Made by a program: the position numbers and the translations under genes. A DNA stretch of 64,000 nucleotides from positions 496,001-560,000 of the forward strand of contig JAWZSP010000002.1 in assembly GCA_034401135.1 (NCBI GenBank). The letters run 5' to 3'. The notes below the pieces were generated by a model. That model ran no database searches, was not told the DNA's origin, and was given only the letters and a program-made list of their open reading frames with translations. This stretch comes from Volutella citrinella (taxonomy: Eukaryota > Ascomycota > Sordariomycetes > Hypocreales > Nectriaceae). Shown here piece after piece: positions 63,959 through 64,000 of this stretch; the stretch's first letter is position 1; every line of letters begins with the position of its first letter.

Positions 63959-64000
63959 GGCGCCACGTGCTCACAAGATGGCGCGGTGCCGCTGCTGGCG

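Overview
The window looks like a chromosome segment of a filamentous ascomycete (Pezizomycotina, probably a Sordariomycete/Hypocreales-type fungus). Genes stand alone on both strands. Most carry 48-70 bp introns with GT...CT(A/G)A(C/T)...AG signals. The families are typical of such fungi: Zn2Cys6 and bZIP-type regulators, Dal5-type and maltose-type MFS permeases, GMC oxidoreductase, PL3 pectate lyase, GT32 and DUF4396. Exon models were built by hand from frame continuity and splice signals; no similarity search was run. I found no tRNA, rRNA, CRISPR array or intact transposon.

Region 1 (0.1-3 kb): proline dehydrogenase and an internally deleted remnant of an APH-type phosphotransferase gene.

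Region 2 (3.5-18.9 kb), the most striking part: a candidate sugar-acid catabolic cluster. In order: Dal5/anion:cation-symporter-type permease, dihydrodipicolinate-synthase/KDG-aldolase family protein, dihydroxyacetone kinase, KduD-like SDR, polyol-type zinc dehydrogenase, a gene of unknown family, a D-galactonate-dehydratase-like enolase-superfamily enzyme, a ketopantoate-reductase family protein, and a Cys-rich coiled-coil protein. A simple reading is import of a hexonate such as D-galactonate, dehydration to 2-keto-3-deoxygalactonate, cleavage to pyruvate plus glyceraldehyde, and phosphorylation of the triose. A 13-bp element, GTGACCCCCACGC, occurs seven times exactly (plus variants) in this stretch. 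All exact copies are intergenic and I saw none elsewhere in the window, so the block looks like one regulon.

Region 3 (19.2-26.4 kb): a secreted protein with an Asp/Lys repeat tract, an F-box protein, and a 4-coumarate-CoA-ligase-like acyl-CoA synthetase with a possible peroxisomal tail.

Region 4 (27.6-37.8 kb), a second candidate co-regulated block: an HSL-type hydrolase, an ADP/ATP carrier paralogue, a Zn2Cys6 activator, a glutathione S-transferase and a GMC oxidoreductase interrupted by one in-frame TGA. A GGAGGC-CTCG-GCCTCC inverted repeat lies once in each of three promoter regions and so could serve all five genes.

Region 5 (37.8-40.7 kb) is gene-poor with decayed coding sequence. Region 6 (40.7-56 kb) holds a PL3 pectate lyase, a small NIF3/CutA-like protein, a DUF4396 membrane protein, a Ser/Thr-rich cell-surface protein, a GT32 glycosyltransferase, an acyltransferase-3 membrane protein, an uncharacterised type II membrane protein and a monocarboxylate-type MFS permease. 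Region 7 (57.1-64 kb) holds a maltose-type sugar permease, an HSL-type hydrolase and a bZIP/DUF3425-like regulator, with CGGACCG/CGGTCCG palindromes upstream of the permease and in the hydrolase/regulator promoter region.
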